Under the pieces are notes generated by a model. It was not told the DNA's origin, did no database searches, and was given only the letters and a program-made list of their open reading frames with translations. Below are positions 21,120 through 29,009 of a stretch of DNA of 64,000 nt, one piece after another (positions within the stretch are counted from its first letter, which is position 1; each line of letters starts with the position of its first letter). Origin of the DNA: Silanimonas lenta DSM 16282 (GTDB lineage Bacteria > Pseudomonadota > Gammaproteobacteria > Xanthomonadales > Xanthomonadaceae); NCBI RefSeq assembly GCF_000429065.1, contig NZ_AUBD01000001.1, positions 124,001 through 188,000 of the forward strand, given 5' to 3'. The position numbers were made by a program, and so were the translations under genes.

Positions 21120-22009
21120 TGAAGCCGCTCGTCGTCGCCATCACCGCCCGGGCCCTGTTCGATCTCGAGGACGGCCATGCCCTGTTCCAGCGCGAGGGCC
21201 TCGATGCCTATGCCGCCTACCAGCGCGAGCACGAGAACGAACCGCTGCAGCCCGGCATCGCCTTCCCGCTGGTGCGCAAACTGCTGGCCCTGAACGACCT
21301 GCTGCCCGAGGGCGTGCCGCCGGTCGAGGTGATCCTGCTCTCGCGCAACTCGGCCGACACCGGCCTGCGCATCTTCAATGCCATCGAGCATTACCGCCTC
21401 GGCATCGTGCGCGCCGTGTTCACCGCCGGCGCCGACACCCATCCCTACATTCGGCCCTTCGGCGCCCAGCTCTTCCTGAGCGCCAACCCGGCCAGTGTGC
21501 GCAGCGCGCTGGAGCATGGCGTGGCTGCCGCCACCATCCTGCCCACCGGCCGCCCGGTGGTGGAGCGCCATCCGCAGCTGCGCATCGCCTTCGACGGTGA
21601 CGCGGTGATCTTCGGTGACGAGAGCGAGCGCGTCTCGCAGGAGGCGGGCTTGGCCGCCTTCCACGAGCACGAGGCCGAACGCGCCGAGGAACCGCTCTCG
21701 GGCGGCCCGTTCCGGGGCTTTCTTTCGGCCCTGCACACCCTGCAGCAGGCCCTGCCGGCCGACGACCCGCCGATCCGCATCGCCCTCGTCACCGCCCGTT
21801 CCGCCCCGGCGCACAAGCGCGTGATCCTCACCCTGCGCGAGTGGGGCATCCGCCTCGACGAGGCCCTGTTCCTCGGCGGCCGGCCCAAGGGCCCCTTCCT
21901 CGACACCTTCGGCGCCGACATCTTCTTCGACGATTCCATGCACAACATCGAGAGCGCCCTGCAGCACGTGGCCGCCGGGCATGTGCCGCACGGGGTGTCG
22001 AACGAGTAG
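21119..22009 (+). CDS. Cytosolic 5'-nucleotidase
   Basis: A 296-aa protein of the cN-I-type bacterial 5'-nucleotidase family (PF06189-like), expected to dephosphorylate nucleoside monophosphates. Visible landmarks are AITARALFDLEDGHALF (nucleophile region with acidic residues), VEVILLSRNSADTGLRIFNAI, FTAGADTHPYI, LFLSANPASVRSAL, and LFLGGRPKGPFLDTFGADIFFDDS near the C-terminus. The ATG overlaps the nadK stop by one base. It ends the NAD/glutamate operon. Beyond it the base composition drops sharply where the accessory island begins. Confidence 0.88.
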   Translation: MKPLVVAITARALFDLEDGHALFQREGLDAYAAYQREHENEPLQPGIAFPLVRKLLALNDLLPEGVPPVEVILLSRNSADTGLRIFNAIEHYRLGIVRAVFTAGADTHPYIRPFGAQLFLSANPASVRSALEHGVAAATILPTGRPVVERHPQLRIAFDGDAVIFGDESERVSQEAGLAAFHEHEAERAEEPLSGGPFRGFLSALHTLQQALPADDPPIRIALVTARSAPAHKRVILTLREWGIRLDEALFLGGRPKGPFLDTFGADIFFDDSMHNIESALQHVAAGHVPHGVSNE

Positions 22010-22086
22010 GGGGCGTTACCAAAGCCCGCAACACCAAGTCCCCAAGCCAGGACTCTCCCGGTGATCGGAGGTGCGGTGATTGGGGG

Positions 22087-22782
22087 TCAGTAGGTCGCAC
22101 TTGCCTGAAGCCGGTTCCATTGCAGCGGTTGACGGCGCCAGTGAGTGATGATGCCCTGAACAAAGTCGGGACGCACGAGTTTGGCTCGCGCACGTAACCA
22201 CGCATCGTCTTCCCGACGCAGGATGAGACCCTCCGGAGGACCTAAGCGGTATTGGCTGGCACTTTTGATGGCGGCATCCTGCAACTGCTGCAGCGTGAAG
22301 CGGCCCTGATTCAGCCGAGCCATGTGGGGCACGCCGGCCGCCAACGCCCAGGCATTGCGCCGCGTCGTGCTCCAGAAGCACTGCGCGTTGCGGTCCCACA
22401 CATCAAACACCACCCACCAGTCCGGCAGCTGGTCGTAATCCAATGAGTGGCGGGCAGCGCACCATTCCCCAAAGACAATCAAATGCGGCTCGAGCGCATC
22501 GAACAGACGCTCCTGGTGCTGATCCAGCCAAGCTGGCAGCCGGCCGAACTGGCCATGATACGGCGGCAACAACCAGCCGCCACGGTGCTGCACGCGCAGG
22601 CTGGCTTCCGGGCCAATCGAGAGGCCCAGGTTGGCGCCATCGAGCTTCTCCTCCACAACAATCTCGCCACTGAGGAACTCGCTGGCCTCTGGAGGGGAAA
22701 GCACCTTGTCATCGCGCGGACGCCCCGTTCCCAGCCAGACGAGGTGGGGCGTGTGCGGAAAGCGGAAAAACTCCTCGCTCAT
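22087..22782 (-). CDS. RNA ligase family protein (nucleotidyl-lysine ligase)
   Basis: A 231-aa protein with the covalent nucleotidyltransferase signature of ATP-dependent RNA ligases. Motif I is EEKLDGAN with the nucleophile at K46. The motif III area is VFGEWCA (E106), motif IIIa is WWVVFDVWD, motif IV is PEGLILR (E184), and motif V is RAKLVRP (K201). All catalytic motifs look intact, and there is no extra domain. It should adenylylate and join RNA ends. Its start overlaps the PIN gene stop by four bases (ATGA), so it is the last gene of a coupled ATPase-PIN-ligase operon. G+C is clearly lower than in flanking genes, indicating transfer. A repair or antitoxin-like role is inference. Confidence 0.85.
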   Translation of the reverse strand: MSEEFFRFPHTPHLVWLGTGRPRDDKVLSPPEASEFLSGEIVVEEKLDGANLGLSIGPEASLRVQHRGGWLLPPYHGQFGRLPAWLDQHQERLFDALEPHLIVFGEWCAARHSLDYDQLPDWWVVFDVWDRNAQCFWSTTRRNAWALAAGVPHMARLNQGRFTLQQLQDAAIKSASQYRLGPPEGLILRREDDAWLRARAKLVRPDFVQGIITHWRRQPLQWNRLQASATY

Positions 22783-23309
22783 GGGATCGGCGGGATAGGG
22801 TCGTCAGGGTATCTGCCGCTAAAAAAGCGGCAGATGTCACGCCTGCAGAGAAACTCGACCCTCATGCCATGAGCGGCAAGACGCCCATGCCAGCGCAGCC
22901 ATTTGCTGTCGGTGGCCTGAAGCACCGCAGGCTTACTTGGGTGCGCATGCGCCACAGCCACGAACTTGCGGTCGGGCGGATCGAACTCTGTGGCCAACGC
23001 CTTGTCGGGAAACTCGGCGAAATCGTTGGGAGCACGCTCAGTAAGAGCGACCAAGGCCACACGCTTCGGGTTGGCCTGATTCTGCAGGACCCACTTGAGA
23101 AACGCTTCCCCAACGCCTTTGCCCTTATTGGCGTCCAGCTTGTTCTGATACTCGCCCAGGATTCGGTGCGCATCATCAATGACGACTCTTTCACGCTTTT
23201 CAACTTCCTCGAGCCGCTGTACGCACGCCAGAACGCACTCGGGCGAAACCTCGGGATGACGCTGGCTGGCCACCAGCAGCACATTGGTGTCGATCACCAC
23301 CTCAGGCAT
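22779..23309 (-). CDS. PIN-domain ribonuclease
   Basis: A 176-aa protein. The PIN fold is recognisable from VVIDTNVLLVAS (D7), an internal acidic residue in HRILGEY (E53), DPPDRKFVAVA (D113) and the C-terminal QATDSKW (D134). That gives the four acidic metal-binding positions of an active single-strand ribonuclease. Its start lies 8 bases inside the end of the ATPase gene and its stop overlaps the RNA ligase start. It is not next to a typical small antitoxin gene, so a classical VapBC pair is not indicated. The C-terminal coding sequence contains a perfect 10-bp hairpin. The likely substrate (tRNA, mRNA or phage RNA) is unknown. Confidence 0.82.
   Translation of the reverse strand: MPEVVIDTNVLLVASQRHPEVSPECVLACVQRLEEVEKRERVVIDDAHRILGEYQNKLDANKGKGVGEAFLKWVLQNQANPKRVALVALTERAPNDFAEFPDKALATEFDPPDRKFVAVAHAHPSKPAVLQATDSKWLRWHGRLAAHGMRVEFLCRRDICRFFSGRYPDDPIPPIP
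22811..22835. repeat. Perfect 10-bp hairpin inside the PIN gene 3' end
   Basis: Bases 22811-22820 and 22826-22835 are perfect complements around a five-base A loop (U5 on the coding strand). It lies roughly 30-55 bases before the RNA ligase start codon. It may slow ribosomes or influence ligase expression, but could also be chance. Confidence 0.6.
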
Positions 23310-24693
23310 GCGTCTGTCCTTCACCCTGGATGCGCCGTTGCATGGCCGCTTTGGTGCGGGCAGTGATTTCACCCAGATCGTCTCCGAAGAACCCTTCCGG
23401 CCAGTTTTCGATTTCTCCAAAGATGTCCAGCTTGAGTTCCTCGAACTGCGCACCGGTCTTGCCATCGCGCACGAAGTAGATGGCCACTTCCTCGGGTTTG
23501 AGAAGCCCCTCAGCGACCCGGCGCTGCAGGCGCAGCAGGAAGTGTTCGGAGTGGCTCTCGATGACCAACTGGACGCGGCGCGGCTGACCGTCCTCATAGG
23601 ACTGCACGGCACTGATGAACGCGTCAGCCAGCTCGGCCTGCACGCGCGGGTGCAGGTGGATCTCCGGTTGCTCCATCCACACGGTGGCATGCCGTGGCGC
23701 GTAGAACGCTTGCACCAACGCCGGCAGCACCTGCGAGACGCCAAAGCCGACATCCGTGAGCTTCACCTCGGGCGACTGCGCGCGCGTGCGCAGCACCACT
23801 TCGTATTCTTTGCGTCCCTTGGCGATGGGACGCACGTTGAAGCTGTGAATCACACCCAGATCTTGGAGCCAGGCAGCGATGAAGGCGTCAAAACGCTGGC
23901 GGCGCTGTTTGTAGCCGCGATTGAGTTCGCGCCCGGCATCGGTGGCAGCCAAGATGGCAGCGATGGCCAGCTCGCCGCGTACGCCCACGTTCGGCACGGT
24001 GTCGCCCGCCCAGTGGTAGGTGCGGCGCGGCGGTTCACGCAGCGGTCCCAGATAAATCAGGGCGTCGAGCAGACGCTCGACCTCCAACGGCAGCAGTGCC
24101 AGCGCATCGGCGTTCTGGTAGCGCGCCAGCGTCACGTCGGAGAACCGATAAAACTTTTCCGGGCGCTCGATCCCCCATTTTCGCCCCGGCGCGTGCACCA
24201 GGCGTATCGGATCCACATCCAACAAGGGTTTGCCGCCTTCATCGAGCCCATGTCTCACGCTGAGCGTGCGGCTGCCTTGCGCCAGCAATTCGTAGTGGAA
24301 CGATTCGATTTCGGGCAGCCCCCTTGCGTCGGCCTTGAGGTTCGATTGCAGCCTCAGCACATCACCTGCGTAGCCCGATTTGGTCAACGGATCCCGGATC
24401 GTGACCGGCTCGGGCGGCCTCCAGCCCAGCGTGAAGCTAAGCCTGGCCTTGCGGTCATGACCATGCAGGCAGTCGTCAAAGGTGCCCAGATCAATATCAG
24501 ACTGCAGATCACCCAGATGCAGCGCGCGTTTGCGGTCGGCGAGCCGAGCAGTCTGTTTCAAAGCCAGCAGTAAATGGCCGATACTGCTCTTGCCCGCGCT
24601 GTTGGCCCCAAAGATGACGGTTAGTGGCGCCATTCGCACGGAGCCGGTGTCCTGCCAAGCTTTGAAGTTTTGAATGTGCAGTTCGGTCAGCAT
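23302..24693 (-). CDS. AAA/ABC-type ATPase, DUF3696 family
   Basis: A 463-aa SMC/OLD-like ATPase. Walker A is GANSAGKSS at residues 29-37, after LHIQNFKAWQDTG. The signature-like loop is DVGFGVSQVLPAL, the Walker B area is VWMEQPEIHLHPR, and the H-loop region is LVIESHSEHFLLRLQRRV. The C-terminal part matches DUF3696 (LKLDIFGEIENWPEGFFGDD). Such ATPases are common sensors or motors in bacterial defence modules, often paired with a nuclease. It is the first gene of the three-gene overlapping operon and is preceded by a dyad at 24750-24770. Its lower G+C contrasts with the genes on both sides. Confidence 0.87.
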   Translation of the reverse strand: MLTELHIQNFKAWQDTGSVRMAPLTVIFGANSAGKSSIGHLLLALKQTARLADRKRALHLGDLQSDIDLGTFDDCLHGHDRKARLSFTLGWRPPEPVTIRDPLTKSGYAGDVLRLQSNLKADARGLPEIESFHYELLAQGSRTLSVRHGLDEGGKPLLDVDPIRLVHAPGRKWGIERPEKFYRFSDVTLARYQNADALALLPLEVERLLDALIYLGPLREPPRRTYHWAGDTVPNVGVRGELAIAAILAATDAGRELNRGYKQRRQRFDAFIAAWLQDLGVIHSFNVRPIAKGRKEYEVVLRTRAQSPEVKLTDVGFGVSQVLPALVQAFYAPRHATVWMEQPEIHLHPRVQAELADAFISAVQSYEDGQPRRVQLVIESHSEHFLLRLQRRVAEGLLKPEEVAIYFVRDGKTGAQFEELKLDIFGEIENWPEGFFGDDLGEITARTKAAMQRRIQGEGQTHA

Positions 24694-24749
24694 GTTCGGT
24701 TTGAATCGCCCTGAATCACCCCAGCTTCTCCGGAGGCCATTCCATCTGA

Positions 24750-24770
24750 GTCACGCCGCCATGGCGTGAC
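24750..24770 (-). promoter_or_regulatory. Dyad upstream of the ATPase-PIN-ligase operon (possible operator)
   Basis: An 8-bp perfect inverted repeat (GTCACGCC/GGCGTGAC) with a 5-base spacer, 57 bases before the ATPase start. A possible -10 (TACACT on the minus strand, 24786-24791) lies just upstream, which would put the dyad in the 5' leader. It could be an operator or an RNA hairpin. The rest of the 167-base gap to sbcB shows nothing else I can name. Confidence 0.4.
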
Positions 24771-24860
24771 CCGTGTTACCGGCGTAGTGTACAAGTTGAG
24801 TAATTCCCCAGCCTCGCCCTTGGCCGATGGGGTCATGGCTAGCCAACCTTCTCGCCAGAC

Positions 24861-26300
24861 TTACCCGGGCACCAGCCCCACCTCGGCGCAGCGCGCCCGC
24901 GTCCAGTCCTCCAGTGCATCGAGCAGGGCCTGCGCCTCGGCAGTGGCGGCGCGCGCCCGCGCCTCGGCCAGTTCGCTGCGGAAGGCGGCCAGGCTGCCTT
25001 CCTGGCCTTCGGGGTCGGCGAAGCGCTCGCGCCGCCAGGCGTCCCAGGCCTCGCGCTGCGCGGGATCGAGGCTTTCCGGCCAGTTGCGGGCCTGGTAGCG
25101 GAACAGCAGTTCGCGATAGCGCGGGTCGGTAAGGCGCGTGGCGAGGCCCGGCAGGTCGGCCGGGGCGGCGCTGCGGATGCGCGGGAACAGGCGCTTGTCG
25201 GCCTCCGGGGGAAAACCGTCGTAGAGCGCGCCGTCGGCATCGCCGGGCGGGAAGGGCCGCTCGGCGGCCATCACGTCGACGAGGCGCGCCACGAAGCCGG
25301 GGTGGGTGCTAAGCCAGGCGGCCCGCTCGGCGGCGAGGCGGGCATCGAGGCCGAGGGCGGCGAGCTCGGCGGGGCGCACATGCGCGAGCGGCAGCAGCAC
25401 CGGGCAGCGGTTGGCATGGATGGCCTTGAGCGGCAGGCGCGGCTGGCCCTCGGGCAGGGCGCTGCGCGGGGTGTAGAGGCGGGTGGCGAGTTCGGTCTCG
25501 TCGAGGGCCTCGAAGTGGCGCGGGTCGGTATCGAGGTCGTAGGCCAGCACGCGCCCGGGCAGGGCCGGGTGGAAGGTCAGCGGGGCCACCAGAGCGGCGT
25601 GGCGGCGTTCGGCCGGGAAGCGGCCGGAGACATGCAGCAGCGGGGTATGGCCGGCCACGTCGCAGAGTGCCAGTACGGCGTGCTTGTCACGCAGGGTGAG
25701 GGCGTAGTCCCAGAGCCGAGGCTGGGCCTCGCGCAGGCGGCGGGCCAGGGCCACCAGGGCGCGCACGTCGCTCAGGGCCTCGTGGGCCATGCCCTCGCGC
25801 ACGCCGTTGGCGGTGGCGAGGTCCTCGAGCCGGAAGCTGGTATGGCCATCCTCGCGCTTCGGCCAGACGAGGCCCTCGGGGCGCAGGGCATGGGCGAGAC
25901 GAAGTACGTCGAGCAGGTCCCAGCGGCGGTTGCCGTGGCGCCACTCGCGTTCGTAGGGATCGAAGAAGTTGCGGTACAGGCCGAAGCGGATGAACTCGTC
26001 GTCGAAGCGCAGGCTGTTGTAGCCGAGGCTGCAGGTGCCGGGCACCGCCATCAGCTCGGCGATGCGGGCGAACAGCTCGGCTTCGACGAGGCCCTCGCGC
26101 TCGGCGCGCTGCGGGCTGATACCGGTGACCAGCGCGGCCAGGGGCGAGGGCAGCAGGTCGCCCGCCGGCTTGCAGAACAGGGAGACGGGGGCCTCGATCT
26201 CGCGCAGGTCCTCGTCGGTGCGGAGGGCGGCGAACTGGGCGATGCGGCTGCGCCTCGGGTCGCGGCCGAAGGTCTCGAGGTCGTACCAGAGGAAGTTCAT
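24861..26300 (-). CDS. sbcB: Exodeoxyribonuclease I
   Basis: A 479-aa 3'-5' single-strand DNA exonuclease used in recombination and mismatch repair (E. coli SbcB is 475 aa). The DEDDh exonuclease residues are visible: FLWYDLETFGRDP near the N-terminus, GYNSLRFDDEF, and AHEALSDVRALV. The C-terminal half contains the family-specific RYQARNWPESLDPAQREAW. I chose the ATG at 26300; it overlaps the kynurenine monooxygenase stop in an ATGA arrangement. An unrelated DNA repair enzyme is thus coupled to the end of a catabolic operon. Confidence 0.93.
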   Translation of the reverse strand: MNFLWYDLETFGRDPRRSRIAQFAALRTDEDLREIEAPVSLFCKPAGDLLPSPLAALVTGISPQRAEREGLVEAELFARIAELMAVPGTCSLGYNSLRFDDEFIRFGLYRNFFDPYEREWRHGNRRWDLLDVLRLAHALRPEGLVWPKREDGHTSFRLEDLATANGVREGMAHEALSDVRALVALARRLREAQPRLWDYALTLRDKHAVLALCDVAGHTPLLHVSGRFPAERRHAALVAPLTFHPALPGRVLAYDLDTDPRHFEALDETELATRLYTPRSALPEGQPRLPLKAIHANRCPVLLPLAHVRPAELAALGLDARLAAERAAWLSTHPGFVARLVDVMAAERPFPPGDADGALYDGFPPEADKRLFPRIRSAAPADLPGLATRLTDPRYRELLFRYQARNWPESLDPAQREAWDAWRRERFADPEGQEGSLAAFRSELAEARARAATAEAQALLDALEDWTRARCAEVGLVPG

Positions 26301-27670
26301 GCGGCGCCGGCCAGCCAGTGCGCGGGCAGGGGCTCCAGCAGGGCATGCACCCGGCCGTCGAGCGCGGCGAGGTCGAGGGTGTCGATGTCCTCCACGCCGC
26401 GGGTGGCCTCCACCAGCAGGGCGCGCTGCACCCGGCCGCGCTCGAAGGCCACGGCATAGGGCGTGCGGGTGAAGCTCACCATGGAGTAACGCGGCACGAA
26501 GCGGCCGGGGTGGCGTTCGGCCAGCCGCAGTTCGAGGGCGCGCTGGCGCCGCCAGTCGGGGTCGTCCACCGAATCGCGCATCTCCACGTAGTTCTCCAGC
26601 GCCATGGCCTGGATGGCCTCGGCATTGGGCCGGCGCTCGGCCTCGAAGGCAGCGAAGGCGGCATGGGTGTCGGTGTGTTCCTGCATCAGCCGGTCGAGGG
26701 CGGCCACGTCCTCGAAGGCACAGTTCATGCCCTGGCCGTGGAAGGGCACCATGGCGTGGGCGGCATCGCCCAGCAGCACGGCGCGGCCCTCGAAATGCCA
26801 GTGTTGCAGGCGCAGGGTGGCAAGGCCGCTGGTGGGGTGCTCGGCCCAGTCGTCGGCGAGGCCGGGCATCAGAGCAAGCGCGTCGGGGAACTCGCGCTCG
26901 AAGAAGGCGCGGGCGGCGGCGGCATCGGCCAGTTCGTCGAAGCAGGGCGAGCTGCCGCGGTGGGCGAGGAACAGGGTGGCGGTGAAGGTGCCCTCGGTGT
27001 TCGGCAGGGCGATCAGCATGTAGCCGCCGCGCGGCCAGATGTGCAGGGCATCGCGGGCGATGCGGAAGCTGCCGTCGGCTTCCGGCGGAATCTCCAGTTC
27101 CTTGTAGCCGTGGCCCAGCGGTTCGAAGCGCTCGCCAAGGTCGATGTGGCGCTGCATGGCGGCGCGCAGGGCGCTGCCGGCGCCATCGGCGCCGATCAGC
27201 GATTCGAAGTCGATCCAGCGCACGCGGCGTTCGTGGTCGTCCACCAGTTCGGCGCGACGGGCGAAGAAATCCACGTAGTTCAGGCGCTGGTGGAAATGCA
27301 GGCGGGCGCCGGCGCGTTCGGCGGCCTCCAGCAGCAGCAGGTTGAGGCGGCCGCGGTGCACCGACCAGATGCATTCGCGGTCCACCCGGCCATAGGGCAG
27401 GAAGCTCGTTGCGCCTTCGCGCGGGTGCACCATGCGGCCGCGCATCGCCACCGCCTGCTGCAGCACGGCCTCGCCCAGTCCGGCTTCCTGCAGCACGGCA
27501 AGCCCGCGGGCGGCGAGGGCGAGATTGATCGAGCGCCCCCCCTCGTAGCCGCGCAGGCGCGGATCGGGGCGGCGTTCGAACACGTCCACTGCATGGCCGC
27601 GGCGGGCCAGCAGGAGGGCGAGCAGGGCGCCGGCCAGGCCGCCGCCGACGATGGCATGGGAACGGGCCAT
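26297..27670 (-). CDS. kmo: Kynurenine 3-monooxygenase
   Basis: A 457-aa FAD monooxygenase that hydroxylates L-kynurenine to 3-hydroxykynurenine using NADPH and oxygen. The N-terminal dinucleotide motif is AIVGGGLAGALLALLLARRG. GYEGGRSINLALAARGL is a characteristic kynurenine monooxygenase stretch. The second FAD site is LLGDAAHAMVPFHGQGMNCAFED. Family-specific ERRPNAEAIQAMALENYVEMRD follows near the C-terminus, before the hydrophobic membrane-tail region of eukaryotic forms, which is absent. It starts 11 bases after the kynureninase stop and overlaps sbcB by four bases. Confidence 0.95.
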   Translation of the reverse strand: MARSHAIVGGGLAGALLALLLARRGHAVDVFERRPDPRLRGYEGGRSINLALAARGLAVLQEAGLGEAVLQQAVAMRGRMVHPREGATSFLPYGRVDRECIWSVHRGRLNLLLLEAAERAGARLHFHQRLNYVDFFARRAELVDDHERRVRWIDFESLIGADGAGSALRAAMQRHIDLGERFEPLGHGYKELEIPPEADGSFRIARDALHIWPRGGYMLIALPNTEGTFTATLFLAHRGSSPCFDELADAAAARAFFEREFPDALALMPGLADDWAEHPTSGLATLRLQHWHFEGRAVLLGDAAHAMVPFHGQGMNCAFEDVAALDRLMQEHTDTHAAFAAFEAERRPNAEAIQAMALENYVEMRDSVDDPDWRRQRALELRLAERHPGRFVPRYSMVSFTRTPYAVAFERGRVQRALLVEATRGVEDIDTLDLAALDGRVHALLEPLPAHWLAGAA

Positions 27671-27681
27671 GCGATGCCTCC

Positions 27682-28959
27682 TCAGGCTGGATGCCAGTCG
27701 CGCACGGCGCGGGCGAAGGCCAGCACGTCAGTGAAGCGGTTGTAGAGCGGCGCCGGGCTGATGCGGATCACGTCCGGCTCGCGCCAGTCGCCGAGCACGC
27801 CGCGGGCGGCGAGATGCTCGAACAGGGCGCGGCCACGCTCGCGCCCGCCCGTCACCCGCAGCGAGAGCTGGGCGCCGCGCTGCGCCGGATCGGCCGGGGT
27901 GAGCACCTCGATGCAGTCGGCGAGGTGGGTCTTCACCAGGGCCTCGAGGTAGCCGGTGAGCGCCACCGACTTCCTGCGCAGGGCAGGCAGGGTGGCGGCA
28001 TCGAAGAGTTCGAGCGAAGCGCGGATCGGGGCCATGGCCAGCACTGGCGGGTTGCTGAGCTGCCAGCCGTCGGCGCCGGGAGCCGGCTCGAAGGCGGGGC
28101 CCATCAGGAAGCGGGTCTCCGGGCGGTGGCCCCACCAGCCGGCCAGCCGCGGCAGCTCGGGGCGGTTCGCGTGGCGCTCGTGGACGAAGGCCGCGGCCAC
28201 CGCGCCAGGCCCGCTGTTGAGGTACTTGTAGGTGCACCAGGCGGCGAAGTCGGCCCCGCTGTCGTGCAGGGCGAGTTCGAGGTTGCCGGCGGCATGGGCA
28301 AGGTCGAAGCCCACCGTGCAGCCCCGGGCCTTTGCCAGCCGGGTGATGGCGGCGAGATCGAAGGCCTGGCCGGTGCGGTACTGCACGCCGGGCCAGAGCA
28401 CGAGGGCGATGCGCTCGCCCTGTTCTGCCAGCACCCGCTCGATGGCCTCGAGGCTGATGAGGCCGTTGGGCAGGTCGGCCTCCAGTTCGATCAGGTCGCG
28501 GGCCGGGTCGAAGCCATGGAAGCGGATCTGCGATTCCACCGCGTGGCGGTCGGAGGGGAAGGCGCCGGCCTCGATCAGGATCGCCGGCCGCTCGCGGCTG
28601 GGCCGGTAGAAGCTCGCCATCAGCAGGTGCAGGTTGGCGGTGAGGCTGTTCATCACCACCACTTCCGAGGGCAGGGCGCCCACCACCCGCGCCATCGGCT
28701 CGCGCAGCGTGGCGTGGTAGTGCATCCAGGGCCGCTCGCCACGGAAATGCCCCTCCACCGCGATCTCGGCCCAGCGCTGCAGCTCCTCGGTGATGGCGGT
28801 GGCGGCGCCCAGGGGCTGCAGGCCGAGGGAGTTGCCGACGAAGTAGTGCATCTCCCGGCCGTCGTGCCGCGGAATGTGGAACTGGCTGCGGAAGCGGGCC
28901 AGCGGGTCGGCGGCATCCTGGGCCAGGGCCCAGGCATCGTGGTCGAGCGAGAGATCCAT
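27682..28959 (-). CDS. kynU: Kynureninase
   Basis: A 425-aa PLP enzyme that cleaves 3-hydroxykynurenine to 3-hydroxyanthranilate and alanine. Landmarks are FVGNSLGLQPLGA, MNSLTANLHLLM, FDLAHAAGNLEL and the PLP lysine K245 in WCTYKYLNSGPG, followed by LAGWWGHRPETRFLMG. I chose the ATG at 28959 because the sequence from there matches a typical N-terminus and length; the open frame continues upstream into the decarboxylase gene. It lies between the ACMS decarboxylase (50-base gap) and kmo (11-base gap). Confidence 0.95.
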   Translation of the reverse strand: MDLSLDHDAWALAQDAADPLARFRSQFHIPRHDGREMHYFVGNSLGLQPLGAATAITEELQRWAEIAVEGHFRGERPWMHYHATLREPMARVVGALPSEVVVMNSLTANLHLLMASFYRPSRERPAILIEAGAFPSDRHAVESQIRFHGFDPARDLIELEADLPNGLISLEAIERVLAEQGERIALVLWPGVQYRTGQAFDLAAITRLAKARGCTVGFDLAHAAGNLELALHDSGADFAAWCTYKYLNSGPGAVAAAFVHERHANRPELPRLAGWWGHRPETRFLMGPAFEPAPGADGWQLSNPPVLAMAPIRASLELFDAATLPALRRKSVALTGYLEALVKTHLADCIEVLTPADPAQRGAQLSLRVTGGRERGRALFEHLAARGVLGDWREPDVIRISPAPLYNRFTDVLAFARAVRDWHPA

Positions 28960-29009
28960 CGGCAGGCGAGGAGCAGGGAAAAGCACGGTCGGGATGAAGA
29001 TGCGGGAGC

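Noticed and set aside
22821-22826. A programmed -1 frameshift site (run of six T on the coding strand next to a hairpin)
   Set aside because: The run is not in the phase needed for a standard slippery heptamer, and there is no downstream extension that it would produce.
22779-23309. A classical VapBC toxin-antitoxin pair for the PIN gene
   Set aside because: No small DNA-binding antitoxin is adjacent; the partners are an ATPase and an RNA ligase.
22010-24860. Direct repeats or an attachment site bounding the island
   Set aside because: Only short matches such as GTTACC occur on both sides; these are too short to support insertion at a specific site.
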